In this document: in pieces, positions 25,529 to 39,032 of the stretch
How positions within the stretch are numbered: the stretch's first letter is position 1
Layout: each line of letters begins with the position of its first letter
Assembly (NCBI GenBank): GCA_951217055.1
Contig: OX578284.1
Location: 28,918,187-28,982,186, forward strand
Direction of reading: 5' to 3'
DNA length: 64,000 bases
Origin: Gerris lacustris
Taxonomy: Eukaryota; Arthropoda; Insecta; Hemiptera; Gerridae
Translations under genes and position numbers: made by a program
The notes under the pieces: generated by a model
Database searches by the model: none
What the model was told of the DNA's origin: nothing
Seen by the model: the letters and a program-made list of their open reading frames with translations, nothing else

Positions 25529-26158
25529 CATTTTGCTTCCGAGCATACCGAAGGTAACGGAAGCTACGTGATCGTTCTGAAGAACGAAACATTTTTAGGT
25601 CTCCGATTTCAAAAATTCCAAGAAAGAAACCCGTTTCAGACATCAGGGAACATTTTTGGTTCCGTGTCTGTCTGTTGGTCGGTCTGTCGCTCAATTTTTG
25701 TGAACCACCATATCTTAAATTAAATTAACACGTCCTTAACTTAACACGTCCGATTTTAATGAAATTTGGATGGTAGGTCATAATTAGCTCATTGTTGGTC
25801 CCATATAAGTCTCAACCCTCTGCGCTCATTTGTTTCTCTTCCAAATGCGCACAAACATACATTTATTTACATATATAGCTTCAAAAGTATTTATCTGATT
25901 TGTATGAAACTTTTATAGTTTATCGAAAGTAGCCCGCAGATAGCCCTAGATTAATTTGAACCGTCTGCACTCTTTAACTTTTGCTAAATTGGTACTTTAA
26001 TTTATGTAAAAACTCAAAACAATTTTGACAGATTAAAAAAACGGGGAAAACAATTAAACTAATTAGACAATAATGGCTTTTAAAAATATAAAATCAATAA
26101 AGTACGTTATAGGATGCGAGGAAGCTATGTATTCACCAATTGGTAGTCTATTTTTATA
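25529..26158 (+). repeat. Dispersed hairpin-ended repeat, copy 3
   Basis: Full-length copy from 'tttgcttccgagcatacc' to 'caattggtagtctattttt'. The terminal hairpin is present in slightly diverged form. Confidence 0.65.
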
Positions 26159-26340
26159 TAAGGATAGAAAATGTGTAAAGAGAATAAATGGTTAACGGGG
26201 AGTATATTTTGATAATCAAATTTAGCTGACTTATCTTGATTTTAATTCATTTAAAAAGTCAACGAAAAAAGTTTTTTCCTATAAAAATCATATGTCTTAA
26301 TGTTTGTACGTTTCAACTATGTTTTACGGTAAAACCAGAC

Positions 26341-26953
26341 TTTTTGCTTCCGAGCTTACCGAAGGTAACGGAAGCTATGTGATTGTTCTGAAGAAAGAAA
26401 AATATTTAGGTCTCCGATTTCAAAAATTCCAAGACAGAAATCTGTTTCAGACATCAGGGTACATTTTTGGTTCCGTGTCTGTCTGTCGGTCTGTCGTTCA
26501 ATTTTTGCGAACCAACATATCTTAAAAACTACACATCCAATTTTAATGAATTTTAGGTGGTAGGTCATAATTAGCCCATTGTTGGTCCCATTTAAGTTTC
26601 AACCTTCTGCGCCCATTTGTTTCTCATCCACATGCGCTCAAACATACATTTATTTACACCTATAGCTTCAAAAGTACTTATCTGATTAGAATGACACTTT
26701 TATAGTTTATCGAATGTAACCCGCAGATAGCCCAAGATTAATTTGAACCATCTGCGCTCTTTAACTTTTGCTAAATTGATACTTTAATTCGTGTAATAAA
26801 TCAAAACAATTTTGACAGATTAAAAAAAAAAACGGGGGAAACAATTAAACCAATTAAATAATAATGGCTTGTAAAAACATAAAATCAATAAAGTACGTGG
26901 ATAGGATGCGAGGAAGCTATGTGCCACACCAATTGCGGCAGTCTATTTTTTTT
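26341..26953 (+). repeat. Dispersed hairpin-ended repeat, copy 4
   Basis: Full-length copy from 'ttttgcttccgagcttacc' to 'ccaattgcggcagtctattt'. The terminal double hairpin is intact: GCTTCCG/CGGAAGC outside and TTACC/GGTAA inside. Confidence 0.7.
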
Positions 26954-29016
26954 AGGGTATTAGAATAAATGGCCCATTGTAATAGTAAATTTAATTGTTT
27001 TTCTGAATATAGGGAATAAGAGCTCTAAGTGGAGGTTTTGTGCATTTTTGAGAAAGATCTTCTTCTTTTTTTTTAATATCATATTACGTAGATTAACTTA
27101 CAAATTTCAGGCACATACCCAATAGGTAAAGAGTTGTACCACTACTTAGGTTGTATTACTTAGTTCAAAGGTTACCTACATAAAAGAGGTTCTGTAAGTT
27201 AACTCACTCTAGCCAGTCAACTTGTTTATAGTTTCTTGTTATGTCTTATTCTCTAGGGTATGATGTTTTTATTTAAGTTTGTAAGTGTTCTCATAAACTA
27301 TTGGGGCTTGTTATGTAGTCTTTAGATCCTATCTTACTTGATTATGATGTAATTATTGAAATGTACATTGTGCATAACTGATTTATTATAGAACTAAAGT
27401 TATAATTCTTTAATCTTTAGTTCCTTTTATATTTCTACTAACTATTTGGCATCTAACATGTAGTTACGTCGAATAGCATTGAATCAATATTTTTCTACGC
27501 CGGATTTGCAAACAAGATACATATTTCTTTGTGAATGAATTATGCATTTTTTCACACCGTAATATTTATATGTATACAAAAGAAAAAATGATATAACGCA
27601 ACAATGTAGAAGGAAGTTATTTTAAGTTAGGTGTATAAAGTTATTTTGTTAAAAAAATGATTTTAGGTGATGCCAGCTTGACTAGATTGAGCTCAATAAA
27701 TCTCTTATGGTAAAATAACAAATATTTTATTCAGTGCAACAAAATGGCTACGGAATACCGTAAATGTGATCCATAGAATCTCTAATAATATGTTCTGAGC
27801 AACATATAAATTTTTCTATAATACAACATATAAGTTGTTCTATAGCAAGATATGCTATAGAACAACTTCTTAAGGAAACTACATTACTGAAGACCCTAGA
27901 CAAGGAATTCCGATTCATGCGAAGTTAATATCGAAAACTATGCAATGTTCCGACCAGATTAAGACACCTATCCGTAACCGTCCAGTTACCTATAGGTAAC
28001 TGGACACCTTACATCATTAACCTTTAAAACTCGAATGGATTCAAAGAGACTATCTCTCCATGCAAATTAGCACTTGCTTACTTATATATATAATACTTGC
28101 AATACTTATACTGGATTATTATAAGGTAAATATAAATTTAAAAAGTAGTTAATATAAAATAATGCTTTTATTTCGCCTATTAAGGGCACTATTAGACCTA
28201 GTGTCCATAATTAAGTTAAAAAATGTCACAATATGTTACAATATTAACTAAACCATACACTTCCAGTGTTGAAAGTGATAGTTGTCCAGTTGTCCAGTGG
28301 GACACGGATACGGATGATCTGAGGATCATGATTAAATTATTTTAATTGTATTGTTTGGTCAATATTGTAACATATTATGTGTACTTTTTTTAACTTGATT
28401 ATTGACCCCAGGTTTGATGATGCCCGTAAAAGCCGAAATATAAGCATTATTTTAAATTAACTACTTGTTAATATTATAATCATCTTATAATGATCCAAGA
28501 TTAAGATCCAATAATAAGAAATCTAGATTTATTAAAGGGACATATTAGTAAGAATTATTTTTTAACCTAGATAGTGCGTCGGGGTTTAATAAATTCTCTT
28601 ACACGGTCTCCTCCGGAAGATCTAAGCTTATAAGTTTCAAAGTGTTGTACACATACGTGTTCAAATCAAAGATAACTTGAAATTAACTCTTTGGTCATCG
28701 TGAAAAGCTAGTCAAGAAACACCTAGAAGAGGACATAATAAGGTTTTCCCTAACTTTATTCATAGAGGAACAATCTTATCTTTCAATGTCCCTAAAATAA
28801 ATATTCGCTTGAATAAATATGATACAAGCAGATCACTGTCAGTATAGAATTACTGACACTTTTATTCTTCGTGGTTTTATAATAGATACAGGAAATAAGT
28901 ATGTTTTTTTCTCATTGACTTTTGACTTGTACAGTGTTCTATAGCAGGGGACCGTTCTACGCAGTAAGACTCTGCGGTGGACAAGAGAAAGTTTATAGCG
29001 TAGGAATAACTTCACG
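26954..29016. other. Non-coding DNA with two strong palindromes
   Basis: No gene supported. A 16-bp perfect stem with a 5-nt loop lies at 27832-27868. A perfect 26-bp palindrome with TCCAGTTACC/GGTAACTGGA arms lies at 27980-28005. The rest is AT-rich and featureless. Confidence 0.5.
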
Positions 29017-30264
29017 TTGAAAAATCAAATAGGGAACCTGGTGGGCATATTATTGACCTATATCTGTCACGACTCATCTACTTGCTTCGACACCTTCACG
29101 GAACTAACACAGACAACCATAGCCTACCATGGAATTCTAGAACCTTCCACCACGAATAAACATTGGACTGCAGGCTCGTACTCTTACATCATATTGAATT
29201 TTAAAATCTTTATCGGGATATGAAAATAGAATCACATGGGATAGAATAGGGTGGGAAAATTTTAACAGTTGTGCAAGTTGAAATTCTAGTAATGAAATAA
29301 AAGAATAAATAAATATTGTGAAACACAATGGGCACATTGTTTTACATCAATAATAATGTACTCGTGGTTTTTTTCACTTTCACTTAAAAAACCTTTCAAA
29401 TGTAAAGAACACGATTCTTAATCAAATATTGACACATGAATCTAATTGTAAAAAAAAACTACTCAGCAAAGATTAAAGGGTGGGTCAAGTATATGCTTCA
29501 TTCACAATTTGAGAGTCCATGAGCCCGGAGAGAAAATAAATACAAACGTAAACATTCTTTATCATTAGGTACATTTTTTTTTTTTTTTTTTTTTTTAACA
29601 GCGATTGTTTTTAAATCTATAAAAGAGTACTCTTTAATCTTTATAAGATTATTGAAAGGCAGAATGAATTATTCCAATTGATATTTTGTTTTACTTACTT
29701 ATAGTCATCATAGGTGAACTTATGACAAAATAAACTGGTCTAATGTATCTATAGAGAATTCTGTCAAAGAACTGATAAATCTCATAGCTCTTTGAGTTCT
29801 ATTACTTATAAAAAAGTTTTTAATAAAATAAATATGAAAAGGGATCCCTCATAGCCTGATAAAGATTTTGACTGAAGCAATAGATTGTTTAAACTGCAGT
29901 TGCTTCGACACCTTCTTGCTGCAAACACAGATAACTATTATAGCTTATCATGGACTTACTAGAACCAAGAAAAAATCAGACAGTCTAAGCTACTTCTAAG
30001 CTGTTAGGATTATTTCATGTTTCAAAATGCTTTTACCTTGGGTATTGTATAAGCTATTCCCTTTAGCATAAAAACAAGATATGTAATTGTCAACAAAACT
30101 AGATGTAAGAGCCAGATTTTAAAATCCTCCCGTTGTGGAGAAATGAAAATAGAAATAAAACTGATAAATGAAGTTAAATTAGGTACTTTCCGATTCCAAT
30201 CCTATTGTTAGTTATGTGATATAATTTCGAAAAGGAATAATTATAAATTAAAACAAAATAAACT
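29017..30264. other. Non-coding DNA with a duplicated coding-like segment
   Basis: Segments 29083-29144 and 29898-29961 are related. Both read C-F-D-T-F, then T-Q-x-T-I, then I-A-Y-H-G in one plus-strand frame, and differ by one whole codon and several third positions. This suggests a duplicated, decayed exon. A poly-T run lies at 29574-29596. Confidence 0.3.
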
Positions 30265-30267
30265 GTG

Positions 30268-30690
30268 TACTGGAGAAGTAATCTTGGTTTTTACTGGGGA
30301 GGTAAATTTAGTGTCTACTTGGAAGTAACCTCGGCGTCTACTGGGGAGGTAACCCTGGTGTATTTGGGAGGTAACCTAGCTGTTTACTGGGGAAGAAACC
30401 TTGGTGTTTACAGGAGAGGTAAATTTAGTGTCTACTGGGGGGCGAAACGTAAGTCTACTGGAGAAGTAGAAGTAACCTTGGTGTCTACTTGGAAGTAACC
30501 TTGATGTCTACTGCGGAGGTAACCTAGGTGTTTACTGGGGAAGTAAACTTAGTGTCTACTGGGGAGGTAAATTTACTGTCTACTGTAGAGGTAAACTTAA
30601 GAGTTAATTGAGAAGGTAACACTGGTGTCAACTGGGAAGTAAACTTGATGTCTACTGGGGAGGTAAATTTAGTGTCTGCTGGGGATTGAC
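30268..30690. repeat. 24-bp minisatellite
   Basis: About 17 imperfect copies of a 24-bp unit close to GTGTCTACTGGGGAGGTAAC. Because the period is divisible by three, frames stay open on both strands (FSVYWGGK-like on plus, PVDTKFTS-like on minus). Neither resembles a known protein. Confidence 0.8.
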
Positions 30691-30904
30691 ACTTACACAG
30701 TTCACTGTCAACATTCCCTTTGAACATGTTCAAAATAATAAATAAATACTTATAGAGAATTTATAAATTGTCGAAATTTGCGCTCAAAAGCAGGTGGTAA
30801 TGATCTTTTCTTTTCAAACTGTAGAAGTTTTTGTAATAAGTACTTGTTTTCTAATTAGGTGTAAATTTAGAATTATTAATCACTTGTTCTGATGCTTAAC
30901 AAAA

Positions 30905-31040
30905 TAGTACATTACGCGTCAAGTGCGGAAAGTAGTATTTTGCATGCGAGTGTGGAGTTTGCACCCGAGCGACAGCGAGGGTAGTAAAACCACACGAGCA
31001 ATGCAAAATGCCGTTTTCGCACGAGTTGCGTACCGTACTT
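30905..31040. repeat. Imperfect foldback repeat
   Basis: The arms 'agtgcggaaa...attttgcatgcgagtgtgg' and 'ccacacgagcaatgcaaaat...cgcacgagtt' are inverted around a GC-rich centre containing 'cccgagcgacagcgaggg'. It is far more GC-rich than its flanks and resembles MITE-like foldback repeats seen in arthropod genomes. Confidence 0.45.
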
Positions 31041-31321
31041 TATCTACGATTGTTAGATTTAAATAATAAATACAGAAAAAAATAAACTTGCTGTATGCAA
31101 GTTAGTATCTCTCTCTCTTGATAAAGATGGCATAAATTCTTGAGTTGTATTTTTTGGCGAATTAATTATTTCTGGAGGAGTATTATTCTCCACATTTTCG
31201 TCAAAGTCACTTGATTCTCTCATTGTTTTTCACCAAAAACTCGATATAAACAGTTACTTTAATAAATGAACAGCAAATTAGTTTTGTTAAATGTAAACAA
31301 ACTCGCTAATCGTGCGTAAAG

Positions 31322-31377
31322 CTGAAGAATTCCTCTTCTTTACCGCGCTAGCGTGGTAAAGAAGAGGAATTATTCAG
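31322..31377. repeat. Near-perfect 56-bp palindrome
   Basis: A 17-bp perfect stem at 31328-31344 and 31355-31371 extends outward by five further pairs after one mismatch (CTGAA/TTCAG). The central CGCTAGCG is itself palindromic, so the whole block can extrude as a cruciform. Confidence 0.75.
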
Positions 31378-31482
31378 AACTATGAGACGTGCATGCGCAA
31401 TGAATACAAGTACGTAAATAATCACTTTCTACGCATCTAAACAAAGATATAATGTTTATATTTCGTATCAATCGTAGATAAA

Positions 31483-33422
31483 CTATGTTACCTTATTATT
31501 TGATTTTTAATTTAATTTATTTTCATAAAATAAAAATCATTTTTAATATTTCTCCGTTTTTTATAATTCTAAACCCCTTTTTTAAAAAAAATAATATGTT
31601 TCGATGTCATAAAAAGTAAGGGTAGTTTACTCTTGGCCATTTATTAAAATTTAAAAAACTGAAAACCCTGTACACTTTGTTTCAAGTTTAAGAACAAGCA
31701 CGAGTTTGTTTTTTTTATAAAGAATGAGTTTTTTTGAAAACCCAAAAATTCAGTACTCTATCTTGGGACCCACTGTAAATATGTACTACGAATATGTGAT
31801 AGTAAAAAACCTAATAGGCTTAAAACTGTCAAGAATCAAATATATATTTTCCAAAAAGAAACCAAACTACGGAGTGAATATTTGGTAAAGGAATATAAAT
31901 CTATCTCTGTCCTCTGTCCTATATGTTAAGCTTAAGACGTTTAGCTTACGCCAGCTAGAATTGACTCCTTAATATTATTAGACTCGAATACCTTGAAATT
32001 TGCTTACTGATGGAAAAAATAAAAATGGATTTTATGATCGAGCTTTAAAAAAAGTTTTTACTGTTACATTGTTACATAAGATAACCTAGTCTAGAAAGGA
32101 GAATCTATGTGTGGTCGGTAATATAATATGTAATGAGAAACCAGGAAATAGTTATAAAATAACCATTTAAAAGAATATAGGTCTGTGGACTGTGTTTGTA
32201 ATAATCCTGTAAAGAGGTAAGTGTAGGAAGATTTAGACCAAGGGGGGGGGGGGGGGGGGACTAAGATCGATGACGTCACATGAAGTAAACGGTACAGGCA
32301 GAGGTCGTTGGCATTACCTACTTTTGGAGTCGAGGAGTTGGAAGAGCCGGTTGGACCTGTGCTCAGGTTCCTATAACCATGAACCATGAACTCCAACAAC
32401 TTGCAGCACGACATAACAAGTTATAAAACCTCCTTCAGACTATAGCCTCTCCCGGGTTAACAGACTTGCAACAAATCCTTTATAAAGGTCACAGTCACAT
32501 GAAGAAACAACAACAAAAAAAATGTTAGAAGGAGAGAGGACTTCATAATAACTTCTTGAACATAAAGTTTAAAGTTCTGAAAGTGGGTTAAGCATATAAA
32601 AAAATACATTTTTCCTCCTCTTTTCTTAGTACAACGGAACTTTTAAGCCCAACAACTTTTTTTATCGATCTTGGTAAGTACAAGTCAACTATAAAAAGTG
32701 AAAAAAAGAATTGAGAATACTTAAACGTCAACGTATAAAATATCTTAATGTTTGAAAAAAAGATTCACGATACTTAGCAAACCACAGATTTCTAATCAAT
32801 GTTAAACAAACCTAGGAAGATAAACATAATCAATTCAACAATAAAAATCTAACCATTTGTTTTTTAAATTGAAATTTTTATAACTTATCTCATTGTAATA
32901 TGTAATGACCTCAATTTTTGAAAATAAAAATAATTAACTTCTCACTACAAAATTTAATATCTGAAGACTTTTGATTAAATAATCATTCATACATTTTCTA
33001 ATAGTGATAATAAAATATTTAATATTCGTATAGGATGAAATGGCTGTCTTCAAACAAAGGTCAGGAGTTCATTAAATTTAAGAGGCACCAAGGACTACTT
33101 TCAGTAAAGATATTTCCTTGAAATGTTTAGTTGTTATTTTTTTACTAGTTTAAAATTGATGGATTATTCCACCTGTTTAACTATTGATAAATCATGATAT
33201 CAATTTTACTAAATAAGAATAATTATAGTAACGAGCAAATATCAAAGGAATACTTCTAGTTAGTTTTCTTCAAAAAATATTACAGATGAAAAACATCAGC
33301 CATAATAATTTAAGATATTGTAATAAAGGTATCAAACCTAACCAATAGATAGATATATTAGAGACAGGTGAATACATAACATTTCATGGATTAGGGTAGC
33401 ACAAGAAATTATAGTTCCATAT
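31483..33422. other. AT-rich non-coding DNA
   Basis: A poly-G tract lies at about 32243-32259, and a perfect cAMP-response-type TGACGTCA at 32271. Short open frames around the poly-G encode low-complexity proline and are not credible genes. Confidence 0.35.
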
Positions 33423-33830
33423 ATAAATAGACTGCCAATTAGAGTGACACAAAGCTTCCACGCGATCTATATAGTATGCACTCAATGAGTTTATGGTTTT
33501 AAGACTGATATACTCGAGCAATAAGATTGCGATACTTATTGCGAGAGTTTATGTAAGGGTTTGTATAAACACCTTAAAATGGGCTAATTATGACCTACCA
33601 TCCAAATTTTATTAAAATCGGACAATAAGAATTTAAGAAATGTTGGTTCGCAATAATTGAATGACACACGGAACCAAAAAAGGTTCCCTGATTGCTGAAA
33701 CGGATTTCTGTCTTGGAATTTTTTAATTAGAAGACGAAAAAAGTTTGTTCTTCAGAAAGATCAAAACTCCTGTATATCTTAATGACCTGTATATCCTGAA
33801 TAACGTCTGTTATCTTAGAAGCAAAACTGA
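33423..33830 (-). repeat. Dispersed hairpin-ended repeat, copy 5 (minus)
   Basis: Starts 'tagactgccaattagagtg' and ends 'cttagaagcaaaac'. It has lost part of the middle and is more diverged than copies 2-4. Confidence 0.55.
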
Positions 33831-36800
33831 AACATACAATTTTGAACAATGACAACCACTGCAGTTTGTAGTACACTATATATTTATAACTCATGCTTTC
33901 TATCGGAAAATGAATAATTTATGAATGAATCATTTACTGAAAACAGCAATCTACTTCTAATTGAGTATCCGAAGAAGACATTATATGCCTATAATTGAAT
34001 TTTTAAGAACTGCCAAAAACTGGCTAGGGCCAAGACTCGGGGATGAAGTTGCTGAAAAGAGCTAGGGGAATTCTTCAAAAGAATGCGGAGGTGCTTGGCG
34101 TGGAGAGGAATGCAGGAGCTGAAGGATACAATGCGCCCGATTTCACACGTTACACAGGGGGGCCATCAGAAACTTCAAGCCTTCTCTATCTGTAGGGGCC
34201 CAACCACACATCATGAGAAAATTGGCAAGGTCGTTGCTACCTTCCGAGATAATATAATATATGAAATTACAGAAGACAATATAAGGTCTTTTAACGTTTC
34301 ACGGCTTTTTAGTTTACCATTACAAGATTATACATGCTAATTATCATAAACAAAGTTGTAAGTAGCAATCGTATGCTAATAACAGTATAATGTTATCACA
34401 GAGCATAACTATATACCGGCTATCTGGCAGAGAGGTCGATGACCCTCAAGATTTTTAAATGCTAATTCTAGAACAAAAATTCGACACATGGTTCCTTCAA
34501 ACTTGCTTATCACGCATGCTAAAAATCAATTCCTTTGGGTTACACTGGCCAAACAGGTTACATAAAATTAAATTAAACAACCACCACGCATTAACAGAGG
34601 AAAAGGTAAAACCTCTAATTTTTAACAAACTGTTCAAAAAAGATAACAGATAATCATCGCGTGGATCTCTCATGAAGCGAATGAAGTTACACATTACACA
34701 AATGTTCTTATTTAGATCATTCATGAGTCCATACAATGCGACCATGTTTTTTGACTGGCTCATGAATTAACAAAAATTATATGTACTTGATCATAAAATC
34801 ATAAAATATTCATTTCCAATTAGATATTATTAGATTATCGCTCGGATTTGATCTAGAATCGTACAGGAAGCCGGACCAAATTTCGACTATTCAAGCAAAA
34901 AGATTTTATTGTTTTTATCAAAAAAAGCAATAACTCAATATTTAATGCATTTAGCGAGACCTTTAAATCGATTTTTTATTTATTAAAATTAGACAAATTT
35001 AACTATTTATAAATAGTGGGGAGGGGGGGGGGTTAAAATCTGATTTTTAGAAAATTGTTATTTTTTGGTACATGGTACATTTTGACCACTATAAATCTTC
35101 ATTTAAGAACAAGCTCATTTTTAAAGTGTGTTTTTGTGTATTTATGTCTGCATGTACGAGTATAGTTACTATTATTACTGTTATTATTACTATTATTATT
35201 ATTAGTTGTTATCTATTATTCTTACATGATTTATTCCTGAAGTTATTAGCCTTATAATTATTTAAGTTGTTTTGTTGTTATTGTTGTTTTAGTTACATAA
35301 TTTATTATTGTAGTTATCAGACTAATAAGTATGCTAAAACTCTATTACTGATATTATTTTACAGATTTTTTTTTTCTCTCTCGCTTAAAAATGTTAAACG
35401 TAAATTATCTAGAGATCTTAATGAATTTTATACAACTAAAGTGGTTGTTTATCAAGATTAGGACCTTTATTTATATTCATACAACACTTTTATTTAATGA
35501 AAAAAAAAAAAAAAAAAAAAATTAAAAAAAAAAAAAAATTAAAAAAAAAAAAATTAAATTATTATACTCGTTGCTATATATATATGTATTTATATGAAAA
35601 CAAAATGTGATCTGTTATTGTAAGGCATGAAATGTATAAATCAATTTGTTATAAATTTAGCTTACTGCATGATTATTTAGTTACTTATATGTTTAGATAA
35701 GCGGTACTCTCCCGACGGAAATTCCAAGGGTCAATAACGTTTGTATTTATGTTCGATGTCAATTTTTTTTTAAATAAACGTTTCTTTCTTCTTCTTCTTC
35801 TAAAGAGTGACTCTTCTTTAATTTTTTTTCTTTTCTTTTTCTTTTTTGTACACGTATTGGCAACGGACACGCTGTATATATATGGCGACATTGCTATCTC
35901 ATTTATTGTAACCTAAGACTTTGCTTTGTCTTATTATCCTAAATGCCAAATTTCACTAAGAGAACCAAATAAGGCTGATAATTTAACTTCTAAAATGTTA
36001 CAGGTAGAAATCTAATACAAAGCGTTATTCAGAATAACAAATGCGAGCAAACTAAGTTTGCTTGTTCAGTCACTTGCCCTAATATTAATATTTATATTAT
36101 TCTTTCGAAAAAGAGCTTCCCTCAAGTCGTCGCCCCAGGAGAACGTCCTCCACGCCATAGCATAGACAATTAATCAGTTTCTTGAAAAAGGTTGACGAAC
36201 CTAAAAAGTCACAAAATTTTCATATTAATCCTCCCGCATGTTCCAAACTATGACAGCCCTCATTTGTAACGATCATGTTAAATCAAAAATACATTTACAT
36301 ACTTACAAAATAAATAGATTTTGAATGATATTAAATTACATTTTTAACTCCGGAGCATAATAATATTAATAATAAGGTGCATCACTAATTAATAATAAAA
36401 ATATTTACTAGCGTAATTAATTCAATCTCAAAATAAAACAAAATAATTTAAATTAATTATATACCTTCAAGCCCTGGTCGTCATCAGTACCATTAAAAAA
36501 AACATTAAACGCACCTCGAGGAGTCACATAATTTACTTCAATTTTAAAATTGAATTTATAATTGTAAAATTGAACTTATAATTGTAAAATTGAGAATAAT
36601 AAGCTGTCGGTTGTTTTTTTCGATAGAATTATTCACGAGATTAAAAATAACAAAAACCTAAAGCTTAAAAATAAAAATATATAAAGATAAAAGGGAAAAA
36701 TGGGATGTAAAACGTATCTTAAGAATAATCAATATCAATTTTAATATTAAATTATCAAATTGATCGAGCTGTCATTCCTCACCGATGATTATAAGTAAAG

Positions 36801-38029
36801 GCAATTTAGTAATTAAAGAATTACAAACATATTTATTCATGAAATCTAAAATATGATAATACGTCATGGTTAAAGAAATGAATAAAGGGAATTTTGAAGG
36901 TTTTTCCTACTCTAATTTTACAACAGGTTTTTTTTAAATTTCAAAATCGGTCCGACAAACTAAACAAAACTTTCTAATATACATAGTAATACTAAATTTA
37001 ATTCCCATGTACAATATGGTTCTCTATTTACTATTAATACATGATTACTAATCAATATAGTTTTGGTATTATAGTAAATCAATTTATTTAGTTTTACTAG
37101 ACATAATAAAATGTTCAATTTTACATTTAATGCAGTTTGTATTTTGAATTAAAGTTAAATATTTTTTAATTTAAAAATGGAAAATAAATAATATATATGT
37201 ATATAATGTGAAAAACATTTAATAGGACAAGAAAAATTATGAGGAGATTTGTTAATATGCTAAGAAATAAAATATGAATAAAAAAAATAGTGTTTTATTT
37301 ATGGACAAACTAGTTATCTCATTAACCTTTGCATTTGAAATTATAATAGGGAAATAATTTATTGCAACATGCGAGATTTAATTAAAATGCGGTTCTGCCG
37401 TGAAGGAATCTATATTTTTAGTTAGAAATATAAAACAAAATCGTTCATAAAAAAAAGCTTCAAACACAGCTTTTTAATTTGTGCAAAAAAAAACTGGTGC
37501 TATAACTTTTGGAACAATAATAGTTCTTCATTAATTGGACGGACGAGACATTTTTTTTTGAAATGGTAAAATCATGTTTAGGTTGTCAGAAACATGAAAA
37601 ATTTAATGTAAGCGTAATCATAATAATGAATAATCTTTTCCAATATAATGTGTAATCCGATCTTATGAGAAGTGTATTATAATCAAAGTGCAATAAAAAT
37701 GGCATCCAGAATATTAGGATTTCGAGTTAATGGAAGACCGCTTCAAATTTGCAACACCTTGTAAATATTTGGATAAGAGAATTAGAAAAAAAGGGGCTGA
37801 AAATAAATTGAGCGAAAACAAAAACTATGGTGCAACAACATTTACTACCAATAATAACAAACAATTACTATTAAAGGAGAACAACTCAAGGAAGCCGAAA
37901 AATGAAGAAATAGAAACAAGAAATGGAGCTAGGGGTAAACTGACCCATGCAATCAAATAGGAAATTTATATGTGAAACGGAAATTAGTAAGAAAACAAAG
38001 ATGACTGTATAAAAAACAGGATTTGTTCC
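33831..38029. other. Non-coding DNA with unassigned open frames and A/T tracts
   Basis: A GC-richer open frame at 34083-34340 (85 codons) and another on the minus strand at 34497-34763 match nothing I recognise. An A-rich low-complexity run covers 35500-35556. A 21-bp tandem duplication ('tataattgtaaaattgaa') lies near 36550-36592. No gene is supported. Confidence 0.35.
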
Positions 38030-38500
38030 TACCTTGTCGTACGGATGAGAATCGAAAAAAGCAGGAGGGTTACATAGATGATATACTTAAGAAGAAATGC
38101 CGTTAAAACTTTAAGTGACAGAATCAGGAACACTACTATAAGGCTAGGATTGGAAGTCCAGCTGAGAACGGAATGTTCGCAGTTACGCAGGTTTTAGTAT
38201 TTGCGAAGAATGGTCAAGGAGAGCTTGCACAAAAGTCCTCGAAGCTCGTTGGGAAGGAACAAACCCAGAGGAGGAAGAAGAAGGATTACTTGGAAGGATA
38301 ACATCGAATTTACCCATGAGAATAGAGGGTCATCTCTACAACAGGCAAGGACCTGTTGGAAAGGACCAAAAGTTGAGAACTTTGGAAATCCTTTTCGTCA
38401 TCCTCTACACCTGGAAGAGTGGTGGAAGAGGATCCAACAAAGTAAAGATATTGGACGGATGAAAGAGGACTGTTTAGAAATAGTAAAAATCATGTTCAAG
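38030..38500 (+). pseudogene. Decayed LINE-type reverse transcriptase C-terminal fragment
   Basis: One plus frame, broken by at least two stops, reads RMRIEKSRRVT, then LRRNAVKTLSDRIRNTTIR, then RRMVKESLHKSP, then GGRRRITWKDNIE. The order 'cognate strand core, DRIRN, R-M, RGRRR-TW-DNI' is the usual tail after the polymerase domain in many non-LTR retrotransposons. The downstream part (to about 38545) stays open but diverges. There is no catalytic core, so it is non-functional. Confidence 0.6.
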
Positions 38501-38545
38501 AATGACAGGAACATAAACTTCTACTGTATGCCTAATCATATGTAG

Positions 38546-38789
38546 TGTAACATGTAATTTTACTTAATACATCAGGTAATCTTAACATCAGGTTAATGTA
38601 ACGTATATTCTAGTCAGATTGGCATACAAATTAATTAATAATATATTTGTTTTTAACATCAAATATAGTATAATTAAGTGGAAATATTAAGATATTAAGT
38701 TAATAAGCATCTAATTAAAGCAAAAGCCACTAACCTTGTTGACTTTAAGATGGATGATTTTAAACACTAACCTGAAACAAAAAAATAAC
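38546..38789. other. AT-rich spacer, no feature seen
   Basis: Nothing recognised between the LINE fragment and the next dispersed repeat. Confidence 0.3.
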
Positions 38790-39032
38790 CTTATGAACAA
38801 ACTTTTTTCACGTCTCCGAAGGTTGAAAATTCTATGGGAAATAATGTGCTAATTCTTACCATCCAAATTTCATTAAAAATTAGACAACAGAATGTTCGAC
38901 AGAACGACAGACTATCAAACAAATCCGAGACTAAAAATGTCCCCTTTTCCCCCTGATTTCCGTTTTAATTTTTTAAGTTGAGAAATTAAACACAATCCTT
39001 CCGTTATTTTCGGTAAGCTCTGAAGCAGTAAA
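38790..39032 (-). repeat. Dispersed hairpin-ended repeat, copy 6 (minus, truncated)
   Basis: Contains 'catccaaatttcattaaaa', 'ctgatttccgtttt' and 'ttttcggtaagctctgaagc' in family order but lacks the far end. Confidence 0.5.

Noticed and set aside
32091..32414. 107-codon minus-strand frame with poly-proline
   Set aside because: The proline run is a poly-G tract. The rest shows no recognisable protein or coding bias.
34083..34763. Open frames of 85 and 88 codons
   Set aside because: GC slightly above background but no recognised domain, promoter or splice context, so they are left unassigned.
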